A stretch of 23,614 nucleotides of DNA from Comamonadaceae bacterium (GCA_947374705.1 CANCDA010000015.1:1-23614), one strand, 5' to 3'; shown: positions 14,406 to 21,894, counted from the first letter of the stretch. The notes: generated from the letters alone by a model not told the origin. Numbers and translations: made by a program.

Positions 14406-15821
14406 TTACAGGGAGTAGTACATGTCGTATTCGACCGGGTGCACGGCCTGACGGAAGCGGGTGACTTCTTGCATTTTGAGCTCGATGTAAGCGTCAAGCA
14501 TGCTGTCGGTGAACACGCCACCTTTGGTCAAGAAGGCACGGTCTTTGTCAAGGTACTCCAGCGCCTGATCCAGGCTGTGGCACACGGTTGGCACCAACGC
14601 GTCTTCTTCGGGCGGCAGATGGTACAGATCCTTGGTGGCGGCTTCGCCGGGGTGGATCTTGTTCTCTACGCCGTCCAGACCCGCCATCAGCAGAGCCGAG
14701 AAGCACAGGTAGGGGTTGGCCAGTGGATCGGGGAAACGTGCCTCGATGCGGCGACCTTTGGGGTTGGCCACATGGGGGATACGGATCGAAGCCGAACGGT
14801 TGCGTGACGAGTAAGCCAGCTTCACAGGTGCCTCAAAACCAGGCACCAGACGCTTGTAGCTGTTGGTGCCAGGGTTGGTGATGGCGTTCAAAGCGCGGGC
14901 ATGTTTGATGATGCCGCCGATGTAGTACAGCGCGTAGTCCGACAGACCGGCATAGCCGTCGCCAGCAAACAGGTTTTTGCCGTCTTTCCAGACCGACTGG
15001 TGCACGTGCATGCCCGAGCCGTTGTCGCCCACCAGGGGCTTGGGCATGAAGGTGGCGGTTTTGCCATAGGCATTGGCCACGTTGTGCACCACGTACTTGA
15101 GCAAAATCGTCCAGTCAGCGCGCTCAACCAGCGTGCTGAAACGGGTGCCGAGTTCGTTCTGGCCGGGGCCAGCGACTTCGTGGTGGTGCACTTCGACCGG
15201 GATGCCCAAGGATTCAAGAATCAAAGACATCTCGGAGCGCATGTCTTGCATGCTGTCCACCGGAGGCACGGGGAAATAGCCGCCCTTGACGGTGGGGCGG
15301 TGACCGCGGTTGCCGCCTTCGAGCTGGGCATTGGTGTTCCAGGGGGCTTCGTATTCGCTGATCTCAAACGATGCGCCGCTCATCTCGTTTTTCCAGCGCA
15401 CGCCGTCAAACACGAAGAACTCAGGCTCTGGGCCGAAGTAGGCGGTGTCGCCCAGGCCAGAAGCCTTGAGATAGGCTTCAGCGCGCTTGGCCACCGAACG
15501 CGGATCGCGGTCGTAGGCCTTGCCGTCGCTGGGCTCGACCACGTCGCAGCTCATGAACAGCGTGGTCTCTTCGTAGAAGGGGTCGATGTTGGCGGTGTTC
15601 GGGTCAGGCATGAGTTGCATGTCTGACGCTTCAATGCCTTTCCAGCCAGCGATGGATGAGCCGTCAAAGGCGTGGCCAGCGGTGAACTTGTCTTCATCGA
15701 AGTGGGACACAGGCACGGTGACGTGCTGCTCTTTGCCACGGGTATCGGTAAAACGGAAGTCAACGAATTTGACCTCGTTTTCCTTGACCATTTTCATCAC
15801 GTCTGCGACGGTCTTTGCCAT
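14406..15821 (-). CDS. glnA: Glutamine synthetase, type I
   Basis: Condenses glutamate and ammonia to glutamine with ATP; the main ammonia-assimilating enzyme, forming cytoplasmic dodecamers. It has 471 residues, the size expected for GSI. Motifs include FTDTRGKEQH, FDGSSIAGW, GPEPEFFVFD, VEVHHHEVAGPGQNE, NGSGMHVHQSVWKDGKN (ATP/Glu-binding) and KRLVPGFEAP. The adenylylation-site Tyr is present in KDLYHLPPEE, so it should be the GlnE-regulated beta form. The ATG at 15821 is chosen over a TTG one codon upstream because AGGAG lies 6 nt before it. It has a sigma-54 type promoter at 15869-15884 and an NtrC palindrome at 16018-16036, plus a terminator at 14336-14365. Confidence 0.98.
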   Translation of the reverse strand: MAKTVADVMKMVKENEVKFVDFRFTDTRGKEQHVTVPVSHFDEDKFTAGHAFDGSSIAGWKGIEASDMQLMPDPNTANIDPFYEETTLFMSCDVVEPSDGKAYDRDPRSVAKRAEAYLKASGLGDTAYFGPEPEFFVFDGVRWKNEMSGASFEISEYEAPWNTNAQLEGGNRGHRPTVKGGYFPVPPVDSMQDMRSEMSLILESLGIPVEVHHHEVAGPGQNELGTRFSTLVERADWTILLKYVVHNVANAYGKTATFMPKPLVGDNGSGMHVHQSVWKDGKNLFAGDGYAGLSDYALYYIGGIIKHARALNAITNPGTNSYKRLVPGFEAPVKLAYSSRNRSASIRIPHVANPKGRRIEARFPDPLANPYLCFSALLMAGLDGVENKIHPGEAATKDLYHLPPEEDALVPTVCHSLDQALEYLDKDRAFLTKGGVFTDSMLDAYIELKMQEVTRFRQAVHPVEYDMYYSL

Positions 15822-15868
15822 CAAAATCTCCTGGTTGGATGGTTGCTAAAAAGTCTCTGACACCTGAA

Positions 15869-15884
15869 TGCAGTTTTTATGCCA
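15869..15884 (-). promoter_or_regulatory. Sigma-54 (-24/-12) promoter of glnA
   Basis: Read on the minus strand, TGGCATAAAAACTGCA matches the sigma-54 consensus TGGCAC-N5-TTGCA. The GG and GC elements are correctly spaced. The predicted start of transcription is near 15859, giving a leader of about 38 nt before the glnA ATG. NtrC, encoded in this window, is the expected activator. Confidence 0.75.
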
Positions 15885-16017
15885 AGGCGGCTGGTTCAGC
15901 CGATTTGCCAAACCGCGTATTTTGCCTTGAGTTTGGGCCATTTTTTCAAACGATTGAGGCTCAAGTCGGGAATCTTGAAAATTCCGGCCCCAGCCCTGTG
16001 CACCCCACTTGCTCACA

Positions 16018-16036
16018 TTGCACCGTGTTGGTGCAA
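16018..16036. promoter_or_regulatory. NtrC enhancer site upstream of glnA
   Basis: TTGCACC-GTGTT-GGTGCAA is a perfect 7-bp-arm palindrome matching the known NtrC site TGCACC-N5-GGTGCA. It is centred about 168 bp upstream of the predicted sigma-54 start, a typical enhancer distance. A degenerate second copy (TGCACC at 15999-16004, then TGCTCA after 5 bp) lies 20 bp nearer the promoter, about two helical turns away. The strong site sits just past the stop of the upstream CinA-like gene. Confidence 0.8.
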
Positions 16037-16038
16037 AT

Positions 16039-16956
16039 TCATTTACGCACCATTTCCGGGCCTAGTTTGGCGTTAAACCCTTGAAGCCCGATCAGCATGG
16101 CGGCATAGGCGGGTGCAACGTCTTGCGGGCTACCTTTGACGCCCAACTCGATATGCCGCCCATGCACGGGGTGATCCACACTGGGCAGGCTGAAGACTTT
16201 GATGCCGGGGTGCTCTCGCTCCAGCGACTCCATCAGCGGCGTCAAAGCCGCCTCCATGGCGCCAAACACCACCACCGACTGCTCCACCCAAGCCTCTCGA
16301 TTGAAATACTCGGCGTAATGCGTGTCCAGCACCCACGCCATCATCGGCCAGGCCATCACCGGAAACCCGGGAACGAAATGGATGATGCCCCCACGCTCCT
16401 GCACTTCGTGTGAGTCGCTGCCCCCCAAGGGGGCCGTGCCTTGCTTGGGGCGGCCCGGCGCTGCGGCTGTGCCCCCACCCTGCGCCACGCAACTGAACCC
16501 TGCAATCTTGTTGTACGGGTTGGGGATGATCGTCGCCCCCTCCGGAAACACGCCCATGTTGAGGCGGTGGATATTGTCGGGCCGATCCGGCTCATACACC
16601 GTGCCCTGCTCCTTGGCAGTGTCTTGCATGCGCTCGCGGATCAAGGCCTCGGCCTGCGGGTGCAGGGCCAGCTCGCGCCCCAGCGCGCGGCCCGCACACT
16701 GGCGGGTGTGGTCATCCGGCGTGGCGCCAATGCCGCCGGTGGAGAACACCACATCGCCCGAGGCGAAAGCGCGTTGGAGGGTTTGCGTGATGCGCTCAGG
16801 CGAATCGCCCACGTACTCGGCCCAGGCTAATGACAAGCCGCGCTCGTGCAGCAGCTCAATGAACTTGGGCAGGTGCTTGTCGGCCCGCTTGCCGGAGAGG
16901 ATTTCATCGCCAACGATGATGAGGCCGAAATCAGGCCGGGAGGATGGGTTGGTCAT
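16039..16956 (-). CDS. CinA-like molybdopterin-binding-fold protein with an in-frame repeat insertion
   Basis: A 305-residue protein of the competence/damage-inducible CinA N-terminal (MoCF_biosynth) family, with no C-terminal amidase domain. Family marks are FGLIIVGDEILSGKRADKH, VFSTGGIGATPDDHTRQ, NPYNKIAGFS and IHFVPGFPVMAWPM. Between GFS and IHFVPGFP lies a Gly/Ala/Pro-rich stretch of roughly 30 residues not expected in the family. It is encoded by a GC-rich palindromic repeat (about 16403-16492), yet the frame stays open. I start at MTNPSSRPDFG (16956); the in-frame upstream extension is shadow of the neighbouring membrane-protein gene. The start overlaps that gene's end by 26 bases. The exact reaction of these single-domain CinA relatives is unclear. 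Confidence 0.85.
   Translation of the reverse strand: MTNPSSRPDFGLIIVGDEILSGKRADKHLPKFIELLHERGLSLAWAEYVGDSPERITQTLQRAFASGDVVFSTGGIGATPDDHTRQCAGRALGRELALHPQAEALIRERMQDTAKEQGTVYEPDRPDNIHRLNMGVFPEGATIIPNPYNKIAGFSCVAQGGGTAAAPGRPKQGTAPLGGSDSHEVQERGGIIHFVPGFPVMAWPMMAWVLDTHYAEYFNREAWVEQSVVVFGAMEAALTPLMESLEREHPGIKVFSLPSVDHPVHGRHIELGVKGSPQDVAPAYAAMLIGLQGFNAKLGPEMVRK
16403..16492. repeat. GC-rich dispersed-type repeat inserted in frame in the CinA-like gene
   Basis: This stretch contains CCCCCAAGGGGG (near 16422-16433), TTGCTTGGGGCGGCCCGGCG, and GGCGC...GCGCC arms. The composition and layout resemble intergenic repeats I recall from Comamonadaceae genomes; this could not be searched. It encodes the low-complexity insert in the protein. 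Boundaries are estimated from where family similarity stops and resumes. Confidence 0.6.
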
Positions 16957-17758
16957 TGGTGTCTTCCTTGAGTCGTGAGTCGGCCAATGCGCCCAGGCAG
17001 AAGTGGGCAAACCAGAGGGCGGAGAAAGCAAAAACCAGGGTGTAAATCCAGATCGCCAGGGGCACCAGCACAGGGGCGAACACCACTGCCATGGCGCCAA
17101 AGGCAAACACCAGTCCTGGTGCCGCCCCCAGGTAGCCCGTGATGACGCCGATGGTCAGCAGCCAGAGCCGATGGTCTCGCGTGAGGGCGATGCGCTCCTC
17201 GTGGCTGGCGTGCTCGGCCAGCACGTCATAGACCATGACGCGGTAAGTCAACCAGCCCCAAATCAAGGGCGGCAAAATCAAAAACAAAGGGGGAATCAAC
17301 CACAAGGGCACAGACACGGCCAACGCCAACGCCGCCATGAGCGACGCGCCCAGCCCCAAGCTCACGCTGCGCCAAAAGCTGCCGCCCCGTCGGCGCTCCA
17401 GTTGCGGGAAACGCCGCTCTGAGACGAGCGACACCATGGAAGGCGTCATCAACCAAGACACACTGAGCAGCGCCAACACAATCACGATGGGCAAGCTCAG
17501 CAACAGCATGAGCAGCGGCCCCACCACGTTGCGCAGATGGTTGAAACCCATGCTCTGTAGCCAACGCATCAGACCGTCCATCAAAGACCATTCGCCCAGC
17601 CACGCTTGCAGACTCTGAATGGCGTCTTCCCAAAAAAAATACACGCCCGCCGCGTACAAGGCCACGGTGAGAAATAAAGGAAGCAAAGACAGGGCGATAA
17701 CGCGCGGATGCACGCAATAGGCCAGAGCGCGCCAGAAGGAGTCAAGCAAGAGATTCAT
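16931..17758 (-). CDS. EI24/CysZ-like integral membrane protein
   Basis: A 275-residue, very hydrophobic inner-membrane protein. About six hydrophobic segments are visible (around residues 20-42, 78-105, 132-155, 156-175, 200-220 and 223-250). The middle part LPPLIWGWLTYRVMVYDVLAEHAS...RDHRLWLLTIGVITGYLGAAPG fits the EI24 (PF07264) family, to which the sulfate transporter CysZ belongs. Transport of a small anion is possible, but the substrate cannot be inferred. It follows the hydroxylase-family gene by 42 bp, and its 3' end overlaps the CinA-like gene by 26 bases, so the two are co-expressed. A run of eight T residues (coding strand, near 17633-17640) is a potential slippage site. Confidence 0.8.
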   Translation of the reverse strand: MNLLLDSFWRALAYCVHPRVIALSLLPLFLTVALYAAGVYFFWEDAIQSLQAWLGEWSLMDGLMRWLQSMGFNHLRNVVGPLLMLLLSLPIVIVLALLSVSWLMTPSMVSLVSERRFPQLERRRGGSFWRSVSLGLGASLMAALALAVSVPLWLIPPLFLILPPLIWGWLTYRVMVYDVLAEHASHEERIALTRDHRLWLLTIGVITGYLGAAPGLVFAFGAMAVVFAPVLVPLAIWIYTLVFAFSALWFAHFCLGALADSRLKEDTNDQPILPA

Positions 17759-17800
17759 GGGCTCAAGGATACGTCAGCGATGCATGCGCCATGCATAGGG

Positions 17801-18772
17801 TCAAGCCCGCCCCAGCAGCCGTAAAACGCCCTGCCACTGTTGCGATAAAAAGCCGCGTCCATAGTCGCGCACCTGGCCTTGCGCATTGGGCTCCACCTGA
17901 TCGCGCACACCCGTCGGGTCGTAGCGCTGCTCAAAATTGACCGTGCCAAACAGCATGTCCCACCAGGGCAACAAAACACCAAAGTTATGCCCCCCGAGCG
18001 TACCTTTGCCCCCGGCTTCATGGCCCAAGCCAATACTGTGATGCAGCCGGTGAAAGCGCGGGCTGATCCACAGGCGCTCGCCCACCGGTCCAAACCACAG
18101 GTGCACATTGGCATGTTGCAAGCTCTGACTCAACTGGGTCAAGGCCACGATGGCCACAAACTGGCCCGGCGCAATGCCGATGAGTTGTGCCGTCAGCACC
18201 AAAATCACATCACGAATCACGTCGTCCAGCAGGTGGTTGCGGTTGTCGCTCCACATCGTCATCTGCCGCTGTGCGTGGTGCAGCGAGTGCAGCCGCCACC
18301 ACCACTCGAATTGGTGCTGTCCCCGGTGCACCCAGTAGTCCAGGAAGTCAATCACCAGCAGATAAATCAGCAGGCTCACCAGCGCTTGATCGGTCACCCC
18401 TGGCCACAGGTCGTCCAGATGGAAAGTCCCCACACCGGCCACACGCAGCACACCCAAAACATCATCCAGCAGCGGCGTGAGGGTGAAGAACAAGACCAAG
18501 CGAAACAAGCCCAGCCGGTGGATCACGGTGTAGAGCATGTCGGTGCGCACGGTCAGGCGGTCGGTGACGGCCTCCACCGGACGCCAGCGCTGTAGCGGCC
18601 CGATCAGCGCCACCAGCACGCCCAATTGCAGCAGGCCAACCAACAGCCAACCCGTGGCGTCAAAGGCATCTTCCAGCCGGTGGCCCAGCCCCATGGCAAA
18701 GGCCAGCGGCTGAACCAGCGCTTCATACAGCCACTGCTGTACCAAGGCAAAGGGTTCGACAAACCAGTCCAT
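17801..18772 (-). CDS. Sterol desaturase / fatty acid hydroxylase superfamily membrane protein
   Basis: A 323-residue membrane di-iron enzyme of the PF04116 superfamily. The characteristic histidine clusters are present: DYWVHRGQHQ, WWWRLHSLHHAQRQM, then NVHLW and PRFHRLHHS. Hydrophobic segments precede and separate them. Members hydroxylate or desaturate lipids, sterols or carotenoids; the substrate here is unknown. I start at MDWFVEPF (18772). A longer in-frame reading to 18922 would overlap the deacetylase gene and has no family similarity. It begins 14 bp after the deacetylase stop, in the same operon as the deacetylase and beta-propeller genes, which suggests an envelope lipid or glycan role. 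Confidence 0.9.
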   Translation of the reverse strand: MDWFVEPFALVQQWLYEALVQPLAFAMGLGHRLEDAFDATGWLLVGLLQLGVLVALIGPLQRWRPVEAVTDRLTVRTDMLYTVIHRLGLFRLVLFFTLTPLLDDVLGVLRVAGVGTFHLDDLWPGVTDQALVSLLIYLLVIDFLDYWVHRGQHQFEWWWRLHSLHHAQRQMTMWSDNRNHLLDDVIRDVILVLTAQLIGIAPGQFVAIVALTQLSQSLQHANVHLWFGPVGERLWISPRFHRLHHSIGLGHEAGGKGTLGGHNFGVLLPWWDMLFGTVNFEQRYDPTGVRDQVEPNAQGQVRDYGRGFLSQQWQGVLRLLGRA

Positions 18773-18786
18773 CACAGCACCCCGGC

Positions 18787-19602
18787 TTACGGCATCCGCG
18801 CCGCGATCCAGCCCTTGTAAGCCGGGTGCTCGCGCAGGGTTTGAAAGCAAAAGCCTTTGGCTTTCAGGCCCACGATCAAGGGCTCTAGCACAGCGGGGGC
18901 CCAGGGGTCTTTGCGTGACCAAATGCCCAGGTGTGCGAGCAAGATGTCGCCCGCGCGGATGTCCCTGAGGGCTTTGTCCAGCAGGGCTGGGTTGCTGAAT
19001 TTTTCGCTCGGCAACTCGTCACCCAGAAAGCCAGCCGCCGCCCAGCCCACGTGCTCAAACCCGCAGGCCTTGGCCGCCGCCAAGAGCTTGGGTGAGGTCT
19101 TGCCACCGGGGGCGCGGAACAAGGGCAGCGGCTTGCGCCCCGTGTGGTCTTGCAAACGCTCGGCGGCGTGGGCGATGTTGTCGCAGTACTTTTTCGCGTC
19201 CCAGGTGAACTCGCGCTCGGCCAACGCGCCGGCCGTGGGTCGGATGCGGAACTGAGGCACCACGCCACGCACATCACCGCGCCAGTAAGCGTGGTCATAA
19301 GTATGGGAGGCAAACTCGTGGCCCTCGGCAGCGCGTGCCTTCCACCACGGGGCCCAGTCTTGGCTCAGGCTACCGTTGCCCACTTGCGTGCGCTCATTTG
19401 CGGCAAAGAAGGTAACCTTGACCTGCTGGCGCTGCAACACCTCGGCCACCAGCTGCGCAATGCCCATGTGGCCGGTGTCAAACGTCAAATAGAGCGGTTT
19501 TTCACACTGTTTATCGGCTGTAGCCCAAGAAACAGTAGAGTTAGCAGCCATTAAAAATATAGCGGCTAGTTGATGTTTGAAATTTTTACTGACGCGGCGC
19601 AT
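18787..19602 (-). CDS. Exported polysaccharide deacetylase family protein
   Basis: A 271-residue NodB-homology enzyme expected to remove acyl groups from a glycan in the periplasm. A signal peptide covers about residues 1-28. Motifs are TFDTGH (39-44), HTYDH with metal-ligand His100 and His104, a RAPGGKTS motif, and DILLAHLG near the end. The usual TFDDG is TFDTG here: the second Asp, normally a metal ligand, is Thr43. I recall this variant as conserved in related betaproteobacterial proteins, so it may define a subfamily. The start ATG at 19602 overlaps the end of the beta-propeller gene by 17 bases. Part of the signal peptide is encoded by a short palindromic repeat (19542-19568). Confidence 0.9.
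   Translation of the reverse strand: MRRVSKNFKHQLAAIFLMAANSTVSWATADKQCEKPLYLTFDTGHMGIAQLVAEVLQRQQVKVTFFAANERTQVGNGSLSQDWAPWWKARAAEGHEFASHTYDHAYWRGDVRGVVPQFRIRPTAGALAEREFTWDAKKYCDNIAHAAERLQDHTGRKPLPLFRAPGGKTSPKLLAAAKACGFEHVGWAAAGFLGDELPSEKFSNPALLDKALRDIRAGDILLAHLGIWSRKDPWAPAVLEPLIVGLKAKGFCFQTLREHPAYKGWIAARMP
19542..19568. repeat. Short palindromic repeat in the deacetylase signal-peptide region
   Basis: Near-inverted arms TAGCAGC and GCGGCTA flank an AT-rich core (cattaaaaatata) in an otherwise GC-rich region. The pattern resembles TAGCxGC...AAAAATATAGC elements I recall as scattered through Comamonadaceae genomes. It encodes the hydrophobic core LAAIFLMAA of the signal peptide. Confidence 0.45.
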
Positions 19603-20596
19603 GGTCCAGCGTCCACACACCGTGCGGCGACTTGCCGACTTTGATCTGCCGCACCACTTTGCGCGTGGTGGTATCAATCACAGTGAGCTTTTGCGCCCAG
19701 CGCGAGGCCACAAACAGAGTCTTGCCGTCGGCCGAGAGGTCAATGCAATCCGGCCCGCTAGGGGCCACAAATTCATCCACGACTTTCATGCTTAGAAAGT
19801 CAATTTTGTTGATGGTGTCGGCCACGCGGTTGCTCACGAACACATGGCGCTTGTCCCCCGCAGCGCGAAAAGCGTGCGCGCCTTTGCCGGTCTTGATGAA
19901 CTGGGTCAGCTTGGGGGCCGCGCCTGTGACGTCATAGACCTCAACGCCCTCCCCACCGGTCAGGCCAATGAGCAAAAAACGGTCATCGGGCGTGCCAAAC
20001 ACATCGGCCGGCATGCGGCCCGTCTTGCTGCGCCACTTCAAGGTTTGCGTGGGCAAGTCAATGGCCACCAGCTCGTCACTGTCTTGCATGGTGGCGTAAA
20101 TCGTGGTGCTGCGGCTGTCAATCCACAAGTGGCTGGGCGTCTTGCCGGTGGCAATGCGCTTAACCAGGGTAGGCGTGTTGTTCTCCCAGCGGTAAATGTC
20201 CACATGGTTGAGGCGGTTGGCCACGGTGACAAACCACTTCATGTCGGGCGAGAACCGCAACTGGTACGGATCCAAAATGCCGCGCACCGTGCGTTGCACT
20301 TCGGCGGTGCGGGGGTCAATAAAGGTCAGTGAATCGCTCAAGGCATTGGCGATGATGAGCGACTTTTCATCCGGGGTGAGGTAGAAATGGTGCGGCTCTT
20401 TGCCGGTGGGAATGCGCTTGGTTTCTGTCCAAGTGACCGGGTCAATCACGCTGACGTTGGCATCGCGCGAGTTGAGTACAAAAATGGGCCGGGGTTGGGC
20501 CGGGGCCGGGGCTTGCGCCACAGCGGCAGGCGTGGCGGCGAATGCGCCAATCAAGAAGGCAAAAACCGCAAGCGGCGAACGAAACAGAAAATTCAC
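19586..20596 (-). CDS. Periplasmic YVTN-type beta-propeller protein
   Basis: A 336-residue exported protein with a signal peptide of about 28 residues (cleavage around AVAQA). It then has repeated blades with the pattern IFVLNSRDANVSVIDPVTW, SLIIANALSDSLTFIDPRT, TTIYATMQDSDELVAIDLPT, HVFVSNRVADTINKIDF and TLFVASRWAQKLTVIDTTT. This is the YVTN/cytochrome-cd1-like seven-bladed beta-propeller fold, usually a binding or scaffold protein; some relatives bind quinohaem enzymes or surface partners. No catalytic signature is recognised. It is first in an operon with the deacetylase (17-base overlap) and the hydroxylase-family gene. Confidence 0.88.
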   Translation of the reverse strand: MNFLFRSPLAVFAFLIGAFAATPAAVAQAPAPAQPRPIFVLNSRDANVSVIDPVTWTETKRIPTGKEPHHFYLTPDEKSLIIANALSDSLTFIDPRTAEVQRTVRGILDPYQLRFSPDMKWFVTVANRLNHVDIYRWENNTPTLVKRIATGKTPSHLWIDSRSTTIYATMQDSDELVAIDLPTQTLKWRSKTGRMPADVFGTPDDRFLLIGLTGGEGVEVYDVTGAAPKLTQFIKTGKGAHAFRAAGDKRHVFVSNRVADTINKIDFLSMKVVDEFVAPSGPDCIDLSADGKTLFVASRWAQKLTVIDTTTRKVVRQIKVGKSPHGVWTLDHAPRQ

Positions 20597-20645
20597 AACA
20601 AATCACCCCATGGAACAACCCTCAAGTGTAGCGGTGTGCGTGTTC

Positions 20646-21389
20646 TCAAGCGCTAATGCGGGTCAAATCCGCCGCGCTGAGCCAGCACCACTGCCCCGGC
20701 GCCAGGTCGGCGGGCAGCGTCAAGCCGCCCATTTGCGAACGGTGCAGCGCCTCCACCCGGTTACTCACGGCCGCCACCATGCGCTTGACCTGGTGGTATT
20801 TGCCCTCAGTCAGCGTCAGGCGCAGGTGATGCTCACCCACCGCCTCGCAGGCGGCAGCGCGCACCGGTGTAGGGTCGTCGTCCAGCACCACGCCCGAGAG
20901 CAGCTTTTGCACCTGTTTGTCGTCCAGCGGGTGCTTGACCGTCACCTCGTACACCTTGGGCACGTGGTGGCGCGGTGAACTCATGCGGTGGATGAACTTG
21001 CCGTCATCGGTGAGCAACAGCAGGCCTGTGGTGTCCTGATCCAGCCGACCCACCGCCTGCACGCCCTGCACCGCCGCTTTTTGAGGCCGCAGGCGCAGCG
21101 GCGATGGCAGCAAGGTGTAGATGCTGGGGTAGGTGGACGGCTTTTGCGAACACTCCGTGCCCGCAGGCTTGTTGAGCATCAGGTAGGCCTTCTCGTGGTA
21201 AGGCCAGTCCACGCCCTGCACTCGAAAGCGCAGGCCTTTCGCTACAAAATCAGTAGCTGCTTGCGAACATTCCACGGGCGACCCAGAGTCATTAGCGTCA
21301 TAAACCTGAACATGGCCTTGCTGAACCAGGCCCGCGCAGACCCGGCGCGTGCCAAAGCCCTGTGAATAAAGAATGTCTTGAAGTTGCAT
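20646..21389 (-). CDS. rsuA: RsuA/RluB/E/F-family pseudouridine synthase
   Basis: A 247-residue rRNA pseudouridine synthase. An N-terminal S4-like RNA-binding segment (about 1-45: LQDILYSQGFGTRRVCAGLVQQGHVQV) is followed by the catalytic domain with KAYLMLNKPAG and GRLDQDTTGLLLLTDDG. Asp117 is the nucleophile, and GKYHQVKRM comes near the end. Overall it looks most like RsuA, which modifies 16S rRNA U516, but the exact target is inferred. I start at MQLQDILYSQGF (21389), the conserved N terminus. Residues about 40-50 (ECSQAATDFVA) lie in the linker and are encoded by a short palindromic repeat at 21240-21265. Confidence 0.88.
   Translation of the reverse strand: MQLQDILYSQGFGTRRVCAGLVQQGHVQVYDANDSGSPVECSQAATDFVAKGLRFRVQGVDWPYHEKAYLMLNKPAGTECSQKPSTYPSIYTLLPSPLRLRPQKAAVQGVQAVGRLDQDTTGLLLLTDDGKFIHRMSSPRHHVPKVYEVTVKHPLDDKQVQKLLSGVVLDDDPTPVRAAACEAVGEHHLRLTLTEGKYHQVKRMVAAVSNRVEALHRSQMGGLTLPADLAPGQWCWLSAADLTRISA
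21240..21265. repeat. Short palindromic repeat in frame inside rsuA
   Basis: GCTAC and GTAGC arms flank AAAATCA, followed by TGCTTGCG. The layout resembles the GCTAxx...TAGCTGCTTGCG elements I recall as dispersed in Comamonadaceae. It falls in the variable linker between the S4-like and catalytic domains, keeping the frame open. Confidence 0.45.
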
Positions 21390-21450
21390 GGGCCTGAGTA
21401 TCGCAAACCCAGACATGCCAGATTGATATTTCCAATCCGCTTAGCGCGCG

Positions 21451-21894
21451 TCAGTCCTTGTCACGGCCATGGCCGCGTCCATTGCCTCGATCTTTGCCAC
21501 GCCCGTTATCGCGGTCATGATCGCCACCACGCCCATCCCGCCCACGCCCCTCATGAGCCCGCCGCTCCTCGTATCGCTCGCGCACCCAACTTTCCTGCAC
21601 AAAATAAACCGGCTGGCCGCAAGCGCTATAGCGGTAGCAGTGCTTGGCCCAGTTCTTCTGATGGCCGGGTGGAACGTAGAGGTAAATCGGCTGCTGGTAC
21701 ACCGCCACGGGTGAAGGCGCAATCACCATGGGCTGCGGGTACACCAGCATGGGTCGGGGATAGTTGCCAATGTCAATGCGCCCGTACACGCCAGGTTGCT
21801 GAATGCCGATGGACACGCCCACATTGGTCTGGGCCATGGCAGGTGTCAAGGCGGATGCGGCAAAAGCGAGAGCGAGAGTAAGTAATTTTTTCAT
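21451..21894 (-). CDS. Small exported protein with Arg/Gly/Asp-rich tail, unknown function
   Basis: A 147-residue protein with a clear signal peptide (MKKLLTLALAFAASALTPAMA, cleavage near residue 21). The mature middle has tyrosine- and proline-rich segments (YPRPMLVYPQPMVIAP, YQQPIYLYVPPGHQKNW), then a short two-Cys segment HCYRYSACGQPVYFV, and an ending of about 40 residues made almost only of Arg, Gly, Asp, His and Glu. The ATG at 21894 has GAGGAAA just upstream. I recall similar short periplasmic proteins in Burkholderiales, all unnamed. The tail could bind metal or nucleic acid or simply be disordered. It is 61 bp upstream of rsuA on the same strand. Confidence 0.8.
   Translation of the reverse strand: MKKLLTLALAFAASALTPAMAQTNVGVSIGIQQPGVYGRIDIGNYPRPMLVYPQPMVIAPSPVAVYQQPIYLYVPPGHQKNWAKHCYRYSACGQPVYFVQESWVRERYEERRAHEGRGRDGRGGDHDRDNGRGKDRGNGRGHGRDKD

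Noticed and set aside
16957..17106. Extended N terminus of the CinA-like protein
   Set aside because: The extra 50 residues are out-of-frame translation of the EI24-like gene, rich in Trp and Pro. The family start is MTNPSSRPDFG.
17633..17640. A8 tract in the EI24-like gene as a phase-variation switch
   Set aside because: The tract is moderate in length and encodes ordinary Phe codons in a membrane helix. Without variation data it is not worth a separate claim.
18773..18922. Extended N terminus of the hydroxylase-family protein
   Set aside because: It would overlap the deacetylase coding end and has no hydrophobic or family character. MDWFVEPF is the natural start.
21624..21633. Perfect palindrome CGCTATAGCG in the small exported protein gene as another inserted repeat
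   Set aside because: It encodes the HCYRYSACGQPVYFV segment, which I recall as part of the conserved core of such proteins, so there is no sign of an insertion.
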